Source: Moringa oleifera (taxonomy: Eukaryota; Streptophyta; Magnoliopsida; Brassicales; Moringaceae). From it: a DNA stretch of 64,000 bases. Positions 25,713 through 39,100 of the stretch are shown in pieces; the stretch's first letter is position 1; each line of letters begins with the position of its first letter. The position numbers were made by a program, and so were the translations under genes. The notes beneath the pieces were generated by a model. The model worked only from the letters and a program-made list of their open reading frames with translations. It made no database searches and was not told the DNA's origin. The stretch lies in the NCBI GenBank assembly GCA_021397835.1, contig JAJFZO010000034.1:2606501-2670500 (forward strand). Direction: 5' to 3'.

Positions 25713-27098
25713 ATGGTAGGAACATATGCTGATTTTGTTTCGAATGAATGCTTCTTTGCAATTTCAAGATATTTTCTTTTAATTTATTAACATTTTCATT
25801 TTTGTTTTGCTTTATTTTTAAATTTATTATTTTAATAATAGAGCTTAATATACACCACAGGTGATATTTAGATTACATCATGATTAATTGGTAGAAATGT
25901 AAAAACCAGTTCATGGCTTCGACAAGCTGCCGAAGCTAAATGATTATATTTCATAATCTCAATTCATAGTAACATTTCGAAAATGTGTGTGAATCTATGA
26001 TAGAAAGTGGATATTTAGAGGTGTCTACTACTCCATTTTATTCAATACGAGCCCTCATGCGTGTATGGCCTTATATGTTAAACTTTAGCTGACCCTAGAA
26101 ATATCAGAGTCTATGACTGCCTTTGTGATACTGGAACTTTCAGTTTTGAAGTCACATTTATTTTTGTTGAAATGAGTAATTTGGATGACTTTAAAGAGTT
26201 TCCTTTCCTTTCTTGTTGGCTTGGGGCATTCTTTAACCCTGTTAGTTGGTGCTGCAAGCATTATTTTCTATTCCCTGGTCCTGCATATTACTCATTAATC
26301 AGCAACGATGAATGCTGTTTGATAATGCAATTATAAACAACTAAGAATGTTGTTGCACTAAGTAGTGTATAGAAAAGCTGCAAAAACTTTGGCCTGCATA
26401 TACTTGCCAATTCCATAGTGGAAATGTATTCTACTAATGTTTCTGCGAAATGGTTGCTAACCCCTGAACTTGCTGCAGAGTTAGTGAGGATAACAAGTAT
26501 TCTACTTTCTAACTTATTGTTGGCACTAGAACTGATTTCCACTGTGGGAAACTTCGTTACCATTTGGTTTACCTGCTTAAGATTATTTGTGAAGAACTGC
26601 TACAACATTGGCTATGCAGGCTGCTCCAGCCAAGCTGGTGGTTGGATCTCTAGTTTGGGTGGAGGATCCAGAGTTGGCTTGGATTGATGGGGAAGTTGAG
26701 GAAGTCAATGGTGAAGAAGTTAAAGTAAATTGTACCTCAGAGAAGACGGTGAGTATTAGTATTGCAAACAGTTTTTTGGTTTTCTTAAAATGTAAGAAAG
26801 GATTTACTGTTTATGATTGAGAATCTCTTCAGAAAACTTCTCATTTAGTTGCCCTTGGTGCTCAATTTATATAATTTGATCTCTTTGTTTCTGATAAAAA
26901 AAAAAAAACTTTTCTTTTAATCATTGTTTAGTTAGGCTGCATTTTTAATCCTTGCATTTGCTTGTAGACATATTGTGCTATTACTTAAAGGCTTTAATAG
27001 TTGATTGTAGTGGGCTACTACCCAATTACACAAGCAATGTACAATAAAGCTGCATAAGAGATACCAGTAGGAGGGAAAGAGGAGAAAACACACCCTCG

Positions 27099-27140
<42 letters not shown>

Positions 27141-30100
27141 CCCCCCCCAAAAAAAAAAAGGTTGCAGCTCTAAAGTGCAATAGATATGCAAATTCTGATA
27201 AGAATACGACTGTATGTTGCTACTCATCTCAGTAACTTCTGCTTAGTGTTTTCTGCTTGTGTAAATTTACTTTGGTTGCACTTTAACCAAACACATCAGA
27301 TCAAACACAGTGTGGTTTAAGTCCAAATTGATCATCTATTTACTTGCCAAACATTTCATGCTAGCTCAACAGGCTATCCGTGACTGAGTAAACAGCTCAT
27401 TTAATATTTTTGTGGCTTTGGGCTATGTGACTTGGTTATTGAGCTAAGGAATAGACATTTCCTGGTGAGTTAGACAAATTTCAAGGCCATCGTAGAGTCA
27501 CTAGAGCTACAGGATGCTGGGTTAGTTGGGTACTGTGATGGATAAAGCAATAGCTATCAGCAGGCTCCCTTCTAAACGAAAGAAAGAGCTAGTTAAAAAC
27601 GGATGCTGGGTTTTATGTTTAGTTATTGACCTGTTTGAATGAAATTCTTCATCTTATAGAAAAATGGTGTGCTGTCTTTCTTATTTAAAAAAGGAAAGTG
27701 TTGTCTTAGCTGAGGCCTTCCTCAGTTGTACATATGCTATTGTCCCTTGAATTGCATGTTGAGTGGATGCAGAAGCTAATGTCATTATTTGCCAAGCTCT
27801 AGAGTCATTTCCCAATATGTCAACCTCCACAAACCTCAGCTACCCTCTTGGTGAGTTTGACATTGTACTCTAATTCATAATATGAAATCCAAACTCATCA
27901 TTAAGCCCCCTAAACTAAAGTCTCCTCTAATCTTCTTAGGTCAATCTGCCTTGAACAAAAGATAGTAAACAATGCTATATAATGTGCAGTCAAAGCTGAG
28001 CCTGCCATCCTTTGCTAAATATACATGGAAGTTGAAGAATTACTAAATCTAACCCCAGTATCCAACACTTATGAAAATCGGTATTATTGTTGTCAAGCTG
28101 ATTAGAGGTAGAGGATTCATGTAGGCAGCCAAGATAGTTTGGCATATGGCTTAGTTGAGTCAAAAAGCTTGGAGGAGATATTTTAATGGTCTTGCTGGGA
28201 GCTTATTCAATTCTCAATGAAATTTTAGCTATAGCAGCAAGGCAATGAAATTTCATGTGTTTATAGAAACTTGTTTGCTAATTACAGTTTGGAGGCTTGC
28301 AAGCATCAATTTTGAATATATTTAATGACTATTAGATCTTAGCTAGGAGAATAATTTTGTTGAGGAAGCAATCACTCGCTGCAACAATTTAAAAAGATTC
28401 AACTTTACATAGGTGGTCTTAAGGTCTCGTCAATCTTGGACTGGCACATGACCGTAAATCTTGAGTTACTTTGATCTTCTTGTCAGGATATGTAGCTTTC
28501 TTATCATTCTGAGAGCTTCTGTTAGATGGTGCTCTTGTTCATCATGATTAAAGAGTTGATTCAAAGAAAATGTAAAGCTGAATTGGAGAAATAAAATGAC
28601 TTAACCTTCAACTTGTCGAAAACTATTGGCAGTATGATCCAGTTATCAGAAAACAAGCTGGTGCGGTGTGTTCAGACATTAGATGGGATAACTTTCTCTT
28701 ATTGGAAAATGCCTTAATAGATGTGACAACTAAGCAACACTTTGGAATTTCTGTTGTTCAACGACTAATCAATTTGCAGGAATCTTGAAATTAAATGACA
28801 GGTGACCGTTTCTGATAACAGAACTCATTCAAAGCTTATAAAATAACCTTAGTCTTAGATTACAACTCCTAGTTTTAACTATGTGGATGATAATAAAAAT
28901 GCAAGACTTGGAGAGAACTATTTCTTTTTTGAACAAAATAATCATTGAAACAATAGAAGAAGTATGTGAGAATGGCAGAGTAGTGAGAGAAAGAAAAATC
29001 ATTATGGCAAAACAAGATATCATTTTGAAGAAAAAAAGATCCTTTTGGAGAAAGGAGAGGGTTGAAATACAGTTCCATGAATGTTGCAATTCAGTTGCTG
29101 GAGATGGATAGGAATGAGCTTCTAAGATCCATTGTCACCATGTACAGGGAAGGGGCGGGTTGCTTCTATTCTATTTTATTATTTTCCTTTTTTTCTGTTT
29201 GAAGTATTAGTTGATAGTTTCATAATTGGGTTTTGACTACATTGTGCAGCCAACGACCTTTGGGTCTAAGGGCACCTCCTCCCTCCACAAAGATGCAGTG
29301 GAGGATGGAATTGTTGTCTTGATCTACCATGGCTTGTGGCTAATTTCCAAGAAGCAAAAAGGACAAAAAAGAAAAGAAAAGGAAAAGGCTATTTGTGTTG
29401 CTGGCAATGTCTTTATGAGCCACTTAAGAGGATTTACTTAAGTGGTAATGTGCAGTGCACTTGACAACTATACCTCAACAATGCCTCTTATGAGTAAAAA
29501 TAACTAGTAGCTTGTGAGCATGCTCACAATTATTTGACCATGTAAAAAAACTAATGAATGCTTAAAGGGATTGGAAATTATCATGAAAATGATGCGACAA
29601 GGAGCTTTCAAAGAATGTCCTCGAGTTCTTATTCTTATCACAACAAAGTAGATTGAACTGACATCTTAGTGAGAGAAAACCTAGAAACTCACTACAAATA
29701 CCTCATACATTAAAGAGTGATTCTTTGTTTAGGAACTGCATTAGGACTTTATTTTGCAAGAATGGATTACAAGAAGTTTCCATCAAGTTCCTATACTGAT
29801 GAAAAGTCATGAAAAGAGAGGGAAAGGGGGAGATAGGGGAAGATATTGTTTGTCTCTATGCAATAATTGTGTAAAAACTACGGCCATGTTTATTTTGTCT
29901 ACATTATTGCCTTATATCAGTGGCAGGCTATTCAAAGTTCACTTGTGAGATCTATTTGTGTTAACATGACACTAGAATCTTGGTTCATCATTATGAAACT
30001 TGGGGTTTTTATCAATTGTATAATTTAGTGGATAGTATTTTAGCAATTCGATAATTGGTGGATTATGGTCGAATTGCTACTTAAATTTGTATTATTATCA

Positions 30101-33100
30101 AAACTTGAATTGGAATAAGAAATTAGAAATCTTTATCCTCGATTGTTTTTTTCCTTTTCTTTTTTTGTTGGGGGAGGTGAGAGGGGGGGGGGGGGGGGGG
30201 AGGGGAGGGGCTGAGATGATAAGGATAAATTGCCTAATTATGAGAAGGGATACTGAAGTTGAGTGATCCTTGTTAGTCTTGTTAGTGCTTTGTGGAAAAT
30301 TATTAGTTATCATGAGGACTTCGCTAAATGTGTTCTTTCATGGTTAGTGAATAGCGATGGTATGAAAATGGTATAATGGCATGATATTTGGTATGAGATG
30401 ACTAGCTAAGAAGAAAAATGATGTTTGAAATAATTATTCATGGTGTTGTTATATTATTAATAGTAATAATAGTATCATTACTATTGGTATATTATCATTG
30501 TCATCGTCATCATTGTTATTGTTATTATTATCACTGTTATTGTTATTGTCATTGTTATTTTAACACTACTGGTGGTAAGCAAGTAATTGATGTTGGGCAT
30601 TGAGTTGCTTAGTTGGTCTTGTTAATTGGAATAAATGCTAATCTGGCAATTCTAGGTTGATGCTTCAATAGATAGAAGATTGTTCTAATCATCTTTATGA
30701 GATTTAGGTGATTCATTTAGAAGATTTAATTTTATGAAATTCCTTACTAGCAATAATCTTAAGGTGAAAATCTTTCTTTAGAAAATCTTAATGCTAGACC
30801 GATGGAGTTCCCTGGCAAGTAGGATTTGTGCAAAAGTTTCTTTTGTCTTCATGATAATTCCTTCTCGGGTTTTGACCCATGTGTATTTGATATAGAATAC
30901 ATTTCTTATTAGTTGGTGTTCAAGGGATGGAAAGTTCTTGCACTCTAAAGGATAAGGGTTCAAATCCTCTCAAGGCCATTGGAAAGTTTTCCTATTGACT
31001 TTTAAGACCTCTAGGAGGATGAATCTCCATACATTAGTTCTCCAACCTTCAGTTATTAAAAAAAAAAAAAAGGGATGAAAATTTTTTGTACCATTTTTTT
31101 TTTCAGATTGCTTTGTTGCCCACAAGGTCTAGAGTATGTTTTATTTGCTTGTCATGACTTATGGTAATGTCTAAGATGGTGCCAAACATATTGAAAAGTT
31201 CAAGAGGGGGGCTTGCTAGTTGTGTAGTTTGAGCAACATTTGGGAGGGAGAGGAAGAGCAGAGATCTTGATAAGATGATCCATGTTGTGAGAGATTTGAG
31301 TTATGTGAACTTATACTTTTTCCTTCTTTGCTTGGGAAGCAATATGGGGAAAACCATTAACAATTGACTAGAGGAGCAAGGTCGTGGTAAACAGGTGCTA
31401 CTGATGTAAGAAATAAGGAAAGTTGATCAATCACATCCTTTGATGCAAATGGACTAGGCGGGTGAGGGAAAGCATCTTGGTCATTTTGGGATGTCATTTG
31501 GTGCTCTTCGGTTTAGTTACTCCAGAGTCGGTCGCTTGGGCTAGCTTTAGGGGTATAAAGCACAAATGGAAACTTATTATAATGATTTCATTGCTAGTTT
31601 TTTGAATGGTGTGGAGGGAGAGGAATTTGAGGGGATAGAGCCCTCATTATTGGTTTGTGGACATAAATGGGCTAAGGTTTTGAAGTTTTGGTAAATGGGG
31701 GAATATTTTGTAAATGAGGAGGATTCCATGGATTTTTTAGAAATCATGTACTTTAAAAAGCTAGCTATGCCATTTATCTGTAATATAAATACATTTTTTC
31801 TGATGAAAAAATAAATTCTATTTCCATTCTGGTTCTTTTGCCTATGGAATAGGCCTTAGGCTTTTGTTTTTTCCTTCATGTTTTAGGACACTTGCTTTAT
31901 GTACTTACCTTGAACTCAGATTATGCCTTTTCTTATCTTTGATCAAATTTACTAATGTTTTTGAAAACTGCAAAATGATCATACAAATGTTGATCAAAAT
32001 CAAGAGTTTTACTATCCAACTTATCTGTACTATTTGGTTTCTAGAACATTATGTGGGTGTAGTGACAGACATACTTTGAGAATATTTTGCACTTTTTTTT
32101 ATATAATTTGTGTGGTTGAAATTCAATATGTTAAGCCTGTGATGGGAATTTCTAGTCTGCTTTTGGGATTCACAGTTGTCTTGGAATTTTTCATTGTTTC
32201 TTTACTTGACTTTGAAAACTCTGATCTTTGCCGCCAAATTTCTCCAGTTTGGTTTTGTTTTTCTTAAAGCAGTGAGCTAATATGTTGGTCTAGCATTCAT
32301 CATTGCAATGTAAAAAGATTAGCTGATTCTAGAATCCTCCATTAATAGGATGAATATGGTTATCATTTTTTATTTTTTCCCTTGGGAATTAATATGATGG
32401 GCTTCTAAATCAAGGGCTTCAGCCTCCAATTCATGTATACCGTAGAAAGGAGAAAGGGCATAAGGGTCTAAGGCAAAATGAGCTGGGACATGCAGTGGAA
32501 GAAGTTGTTATGGTGGCTTTAACAGAATGAACAAGAGGGAAACTGGTTAAGAAAATGCTGAAATCATGGAAGGGAAGGGGAATATGAAGGGAATGCAAGA
32601 TGATGCAGGGATTATGGGATCACTAGGGTGAATTGGGGTTGTTGTAGCCACTGGACAGGGATAGCATTCTGCTTGTCTGATAGTCTCTATTTTCTTTTTT
32701 TCTTTTTCTTTTTTATTTCACTACTGTTTTGGCATGCTATATTATAATATAGTACTTGGAGCTTGCTCCTAGTTATCTTCCGTAAAATACAATTGAATTT
32801 AGAACCTTTCATAATATTTATGGAAATTTGCCAGTTCTACATCTTTAGCATTATTCTTACTTCAAAAGTTATGACTGGAATCTTAGAAAGGAGAATTTGT
32901 AATGTGACTTGGCTTATTGACAGAATCTACATTAGGCTTCCTCCAATGTGGACAAAATTTTGATTATATCATAATGAAATCTGTTGCCTGGTTATCCTTC
33001 ATTGTTTACTTACCTCAAATTATAGGTTAAGATAAACTGTGCTTTCCTTCATTGTTTTGCTGTAGGTTGTTGTGAAGGCATCCGATGTCTATCCAAAGGA

Positions 33101-36100
33101 TCCTGAATTTCCACCATGTGGTGTAGATGATATGACAAAGCTTGCTTATTTGCATGAACCAGGGGTTCTGCAGAATTTAAGATGTCGATATGATATCAAT
33201 GAGATATATGTGAGTACTACCACATTATTCACACAAATCTTCCATTTCCTTACCTTCTTATTTTTGATACATTATGAACCTGTCAGGTGTCATATACACC
33301 GTTTAATCTTTCAACTATTGAACAACTTTGTCTCTTTAATTATGGACACCGACATTGGTATATCTTTGATCTGCTATTTGAATGAACTCAGCTGTGGTCA
33401 AATTTTGAAATACTTATAGATATGTTCCTGGAGCTAAACTTTCTGATGGTGATTCCAGACTTACACAGGGAATATATTGATTGCTGTGAATCCATTCCGG
33501 AAACTGCCCCATTTATATGATAATCATATGATGGAACAGTATAAAGGGGCAGGCTTTGGTGAGCTGAGCCCACATCCATTTGCTGTTGCAGATTCTGCAT
33601 ACAGGTATCTGCTGCATGCATCGGTCTGTGTTATTAATAAGATATTGTAGGAATTCTGTTGTGCCTCACAAATACTTTAAGATTTCTTAATGCAGATTGA
33701 TGATCAATGAGGGAATAAGCCAGGCAATTTTGGTGAGTGGGGAAAGTGGAGCTGGTAAAACAGAGAGTACTAAGATGCTCATGCGCTATCTTGCCTACAT
33801 GGGAGGTAGAGCTGCAGCTGAGGGACGATCAGTGGAGCAGAAAGTTCTTGAGGTAATTTACTATTGCTATCGATCTCTATGTTAATATATTTACTTCATT
33901 ATTTATTTATCTTTGTTATAAAACTGATGCTTTTTTGTCATAGTTCCTGGAAATTGAGCTTGTGCAAATCAGAAGTCATGCTCATTTTTCTTCTTTTCCT
34001 TTTTCTTTTTTGGTAGTCCAATCCTGTTCTGGAAGCTTTTGGAAATGCAAAGACTGTCAGAAACAGTAATTCAAGGTGGGATATCAGTTAGGACTCAAAT
34101 CCTTTTCTCCCCTACAAATTTTATAAGATATACCACCTCTTCTGTTTGACAAAGGTTGCCTTAAATATACTTAAATTTCCTTTGCAGTCGTTTTGGTAAG
34201 TTTGTGGAAATTCAATTTGATCCAAGGGGGAGAATTTCGGGAGCTGCCATCAGAACTTACCTATTGGAACGATCCCGTGTTTGTCAAGTGTCTGATCCTG
34301 AAAGAAACTACCATTGTTTTTACATGCTTTGTGCTGCGCCGCCAGAGGTAAATTAAGTTTCCTACGCATTTGCCAAACTCCCTTCGTTGATAAATTTTCT
34401 GATTAGATGATTTAAGTACCATAATAAATGAATATTTTTGTAAAACAAGTTTCAGGTTTCTTCAATTTCTTCTATTTTGCTTCACTAACACAACAGCATT
34501 ATCACTACAAACATGAAACCAAGATTAATGTCAATTATATGTTTTTTTTTTGTTTAAATGTTTTAACATGAAAATTTTAAACTGAAAGTCTGCGTTGTGC
34601 TACAGGCATGATGTTGCTGCTGTAAATTCCCTGGACAGTATGGTTAACTCTCTAGTGTACAGCAGACTATGGCTTTGTATATTACAAGTCACTCTGGAAT
34701 CTAAGTTTGTATAAGGTCAAATGTTATTTGACTTTGTGGGGTTGGGGCCAACACATGGTGAAGATACATGGCACAATTATAAGCAGTTCTCGAAAATTGT
34801 TTACATTTTGCCTCAGCCAAAGTATATATTAAGTAGTCTAGCTAACTTCTTAGATTGTGGGGTATGCTAAGTTTATTTTGACGTCCTATGTCTCCCAAAC
34901 AAATAGAGGTTACTTTCATTTGGTAGTTAGTAAAGTAGAGCAGCTATACTGTTCTAAAATTAAATCTATATTTATCTGTTTCCTGGTTTGAACTTAAAAA
35001 CTTAGAATCCTATCATTTCTAAGCGGTCTGAATGTCCCTCAGTTCACTTGTGTTTTCTATATGTGCTTTTTCAGGAAATTGAGCAGTTTAAACTTGGAAA
35101 ACCAAGTACATTTCATTATCTAAATCAATCAAATTGCTATGAACTGGAAGGGTTGGATGAATCTAAGGAATACCTTGCAACAAGGAAAGCTATGGATGTT
35201 GTTGGCATCAGTCTTGACGAGCAGGTATGTTGTCTTGTTACTTTTTTTCTGACAAGAATTATTACAGGGTAAATTACTCTTAAATTTTACTTCCTCAGGA
35301 TGCAATATTCCGTGTTGTGGCTGCAATTCTTCATTTAGGCAACATTGAGTTTGCCAAGGGGGAAGAAGTAGATTCTTCTGAGCCTAAGGACGATAAGTCT
35401 CTGTTCCATCTCAAAATGGCAGCCCAACTTTTCATGTAATTAACTTTCTTGATTTTAGATAACTATGTCATGATTTTGATGATCTTGTGAATGGAAAATA
35501 CATTGTCTTGTCTTGTCTTGTTTAGGTGTGATGAGAAGTCCCTCGAAGACTCATTGTGCAAACGTGTGATTGTGACTCGTGATGAGAGCATAACAAAATC
35601 ACTTGATCCAGACACTGCAGCTGTCAATAGAGATGCACTGGCCAAAATTGTTTATTCAAGATTATTTGATTGGTAAGTTGCTGTGTATGTCAAGTTCATC
35701 TTAAAGGATTATCTCTCCTCTCTCTCCTAGAATTTTTCCTTACTTTATCTAGTGTCTGGTTTTGTTAAATGTTTGTCACACTTATTGCTTCAGGCTTGTA
35801 AACAAGATTAATAATTCTATTGGGCAAGATCCTGATTCAAAATCCATAATCGGGGTTCTGGATATATATGGATTTGAAAGTTTCCAGACAAACAGGTGCT
35901 TAACCGGTACGCTTTTGTTTTCATCATTTACACAAATAACTTTCTTGCAGAGAACTGCATGAATCCCTTTGCCTTCTATCATGGGAAATATTTGATGGGA
36001 TAAGAACATTTGTGGCATCATGGCTTTGAAGATTTGTCATGCCTTGTATTTTGTTTTAACATTCCCCACAAGACATTGGTCCGGTTTCCTCATGTAGACA

Positions 36101-39100
36101 CTCTTCTTGAGCAAACTTTTGAGTGGTAGCTATCTTCTTGCAGGCTAACATGGTTGCTTCTGTTTGGTCATGGCAGTTGGTGTATTTTTAAGATAGAATA
36201 GATTTATTTACAATACAATGTGTAAATTCAACCTTACTATTTTATGGTGTGAATAACTGTTTGATATGTTTTCAGTGTGCATTGATGCTTACATTCTGTT
36301 CTGCATTGCTAAACTTCCTTTGCAGTTTTGAACAATTTTGTATCAATTTGACGAATGAGAAGTTACAGCAACATTTCAACCAGGTTCGTTTGTGATAGTC
36401 ATGCTGGTGCTCTTTAGCATCCTGTGAACATGGATAGCTCCTCCACATTTCATTGGACATCATTATTTTCTTTGACAGCATGTTTTCAAGATGGAGCAAG
36501 AGGAATATACCAAAGAAGAAATTGACTGGAGTTATATAGAGTTCATTGATAATCAGGATGTTCTTGATCTTATTGAAAAGGTATGCTAGTTATTTTTTTC
36601 TTTTAATTCCTGAATGTGTTATTTATATATGTTGGCTCAGCTTTTAGTCTAAACAGATTAAGGAAATCCTAACTAACTGATACCCCCAGGACTATTTACG
36701 GATTGTCTTTGGTTCATTACCTAAGAAGAGAACCAGATGCAAAACTTATTATTCTTATTGTTCTTGTGTCATTATTATTATCCCTATTGCTGTCATTATC
36801 ATTATGATTAATAACTTCTTTTGATCAGGATGATTATTATTATTATTATTAATAAAATGTGCATATCTTACAGAAATTTCAGTGTTTATATGTTGTGCTA
36901 ACATGTGTGGGTGTGTTTTATTGTTATAACCGTTAGGAAATTTTATGTTTATTTCCGCAATTTGTTCCTTTCATTGTAAAAATTATGAAAGACAGTTAAT
37001 ATTAGTTCATCTGCATCTCTATCTGATACGTTCATCTATAATTTCAGAAACCTGGTGGCATCATTGCCCTTCTGGATGAGGCTTGGTATGTATTAAAATA
37101 TCAAAGATTGATGCAATCTCTCCTTTCATCTTCTTGATATTAGTTAACTGTTTATTTTAATACATTAGTTAGTACATTAAAATTTTCAAAATTCAAATTT
37201 TAATCTTTCTTTTTGTCTTTCGTTTCTGCCCCAAGATATTGATGAAACTCCTGCTTTGCAGTATGTTTCCAAGATCAACACATGAGACCTTTGCGCAAAA
37301 GCTTTACCAGACTTTTAAAGACCATAAACGATTCAGCAAGCCAAAGTTGGCACGTACAGACTTCACTGTTTGTCATTATGCTGGTGATGTAAGTATCCTT
37401 TTTACTTTGGTCCACATGCTGGAATCATCCAGTATACTTCAAGCAAATTATGGAAAACTGGATACTTATTTCGTTGGTACTTCTTTGAATTTTAGGTCAC
37501 TTATCAGACTGAGTACTTCCTGGATAAGAACAAAGACTATGTGGTTGCAGAGCATCAAGCTCTCCTAAGTGCTTCCAAGTGCTCCTTTGTTTCAGCTTTG
37601 TTCCCACCTTTACCTGAGGAGTCTTCCAAGACATCGAAGTTCTCATCAATAGGTTCTCGGTTTAAGGTCTGAATCTGGTCCAGTTATCTGTCTGTTTGAA
37701 ACCATTTTCTTTATTGTTGAGTTTGATACTTATCATGTACTCAATACAGCAACAACTGCAAGCTTTGCTTGAAACATTAAGTGCCACTGAGCCACACTAT
37801 ATACGCTGTGTAAAGCCAAATAATCTTCTTAAGCCTGCAATTTTTGAGAACAATAATGTTCTGCTGCAACTTAAATGTGGGGTAAGCTTTGGTATTTTGA
37901 TCCATATATGTGTTGATGTTGCCAACAAGTATGTATATATATATATATGTTGAGTACTTGTTTAAAAGATATACATATAATCCCAGGGAGTCATGGAGGC
38001 TATAAGAATCAGTTGTGCTGGGTATCCGACTAGAAAGCCCTTCCAAGAATTTATACGTCGTTTCAAGATCCTAGCACCAGAGGTTTTAAATGGGAGGTAG
38101 TTTCACTGAGTTTTGATAGTCAATTCAACTTTTTCATTTTTTCATTTTTTTTAATGGTATTTAAACTCTTTGGATTGCATTTCTCTATTTAATTGTTACT
38201 TGTTGATAGCTGTGACGAGATCACTGCTTGCAAGAAGCTATTAGCCAAGGTGAACCTTAAAGGTTATCAGGTACATTTTCATATTCTACTTCTTTCTTGA
38301 AGTATTGTGAAGAAGTCTGGTCTATAACTCTTGCATTTTCTCATGATTCTTGCATTTTCTCAAATTGCTTCTGTTCCACTTTTTCACATCCACTAGAAAA
38401 GACACTTCTTGTTGTTCCTTTTATTGTTGTGTTACTTTCTTTAAAATCTACCAGTATCCGGTATTTATCCCGTTGCCTAGATTCAAAAAGTAATATACAG
38501 AGAGGAACTGGTTTCTTTCTACTGCAGGTTGGCACAACAAAAGTGTTTCTCAGGGCAGGTCAGATGGCAGAACTAGATGCTCGTCGAACTGAGGTTTTAA
38601 GTATGTCAGCAAGCATCATGCAGAGGAAAGTTCGCTCATATCTATGTCGCAAGAATTTTATCTTGTTGCGGTCATCTGCCATACAAATCCAGGCCTCCTG
38701 TAGAGGTAACTTAGTTGTTTTCCTTATGTACACGTTTGTAAATGATTTGCTTCACACCTACAGGGTTGTTTTGTTACTGCCCAGTAATTGATACATTTAT
38801 CATTGTTTGTTATCTTTTCACCAAACTGATTGCAGGACAAGTAGCATGTCATCGTTATGAGAAAATGAGAAGAGAAGCTGCCTGTCTGAAGATGCAAAAA
38901 CATACACGTGCATATCTTGCTAGAAAAGCTTATGGCCAGCTGTGCTTTTCTGCTGTTTCCATTCAATCTGGCATGCGTAGGATGGCTGCTTACAATGAAC
39001 TTAGGTTCAGGAAGCAAAAACGAGCTGCAACTATCATTCAGGTGGGATAAACTTGTTTTCAATGGGGTAGTAGTATCTGATATTTTTCTTTTTATTTTGG

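Larger units (their letters stand above)
26749..33065 (+). other. 6.3-kb second intron of the myosin gene
   Basis: This intron makes up about 30 percent of the gene. It contains the C tract (27099-27139), the G tract (30183-30200), ATT/GTT-rich simple sequence at about 30430-30570 and a SINE-like element (30905-31071). The many short open frames inside, such as 28881-29111, show no family I recognise. Stretches around 31200-31700 look like further decayed transposon sequence, but I could not assign them. Confidence 0.75.

Noticed and set aside
26932..27227. Minus-strand frames with Gly runs (GGGGGG...)
   Set aside because: The Gly run is only the translation of the C/G homopolymer; the flanks are not protein-like.
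35501..35525. TCTTG pentamer repeated three to four times
   Set aside because: It is the polypyrimidine tract just before the acceptor of the myosin exon at 35526, so it is explained by splicing.
37696..38046. Overlapping frames on both strands around myosin exons 17-18
   Set aside because: The plus-strand frame is a myosin exon read on into its intron. The minus-strand one is its complement across a (TA)n stretch.
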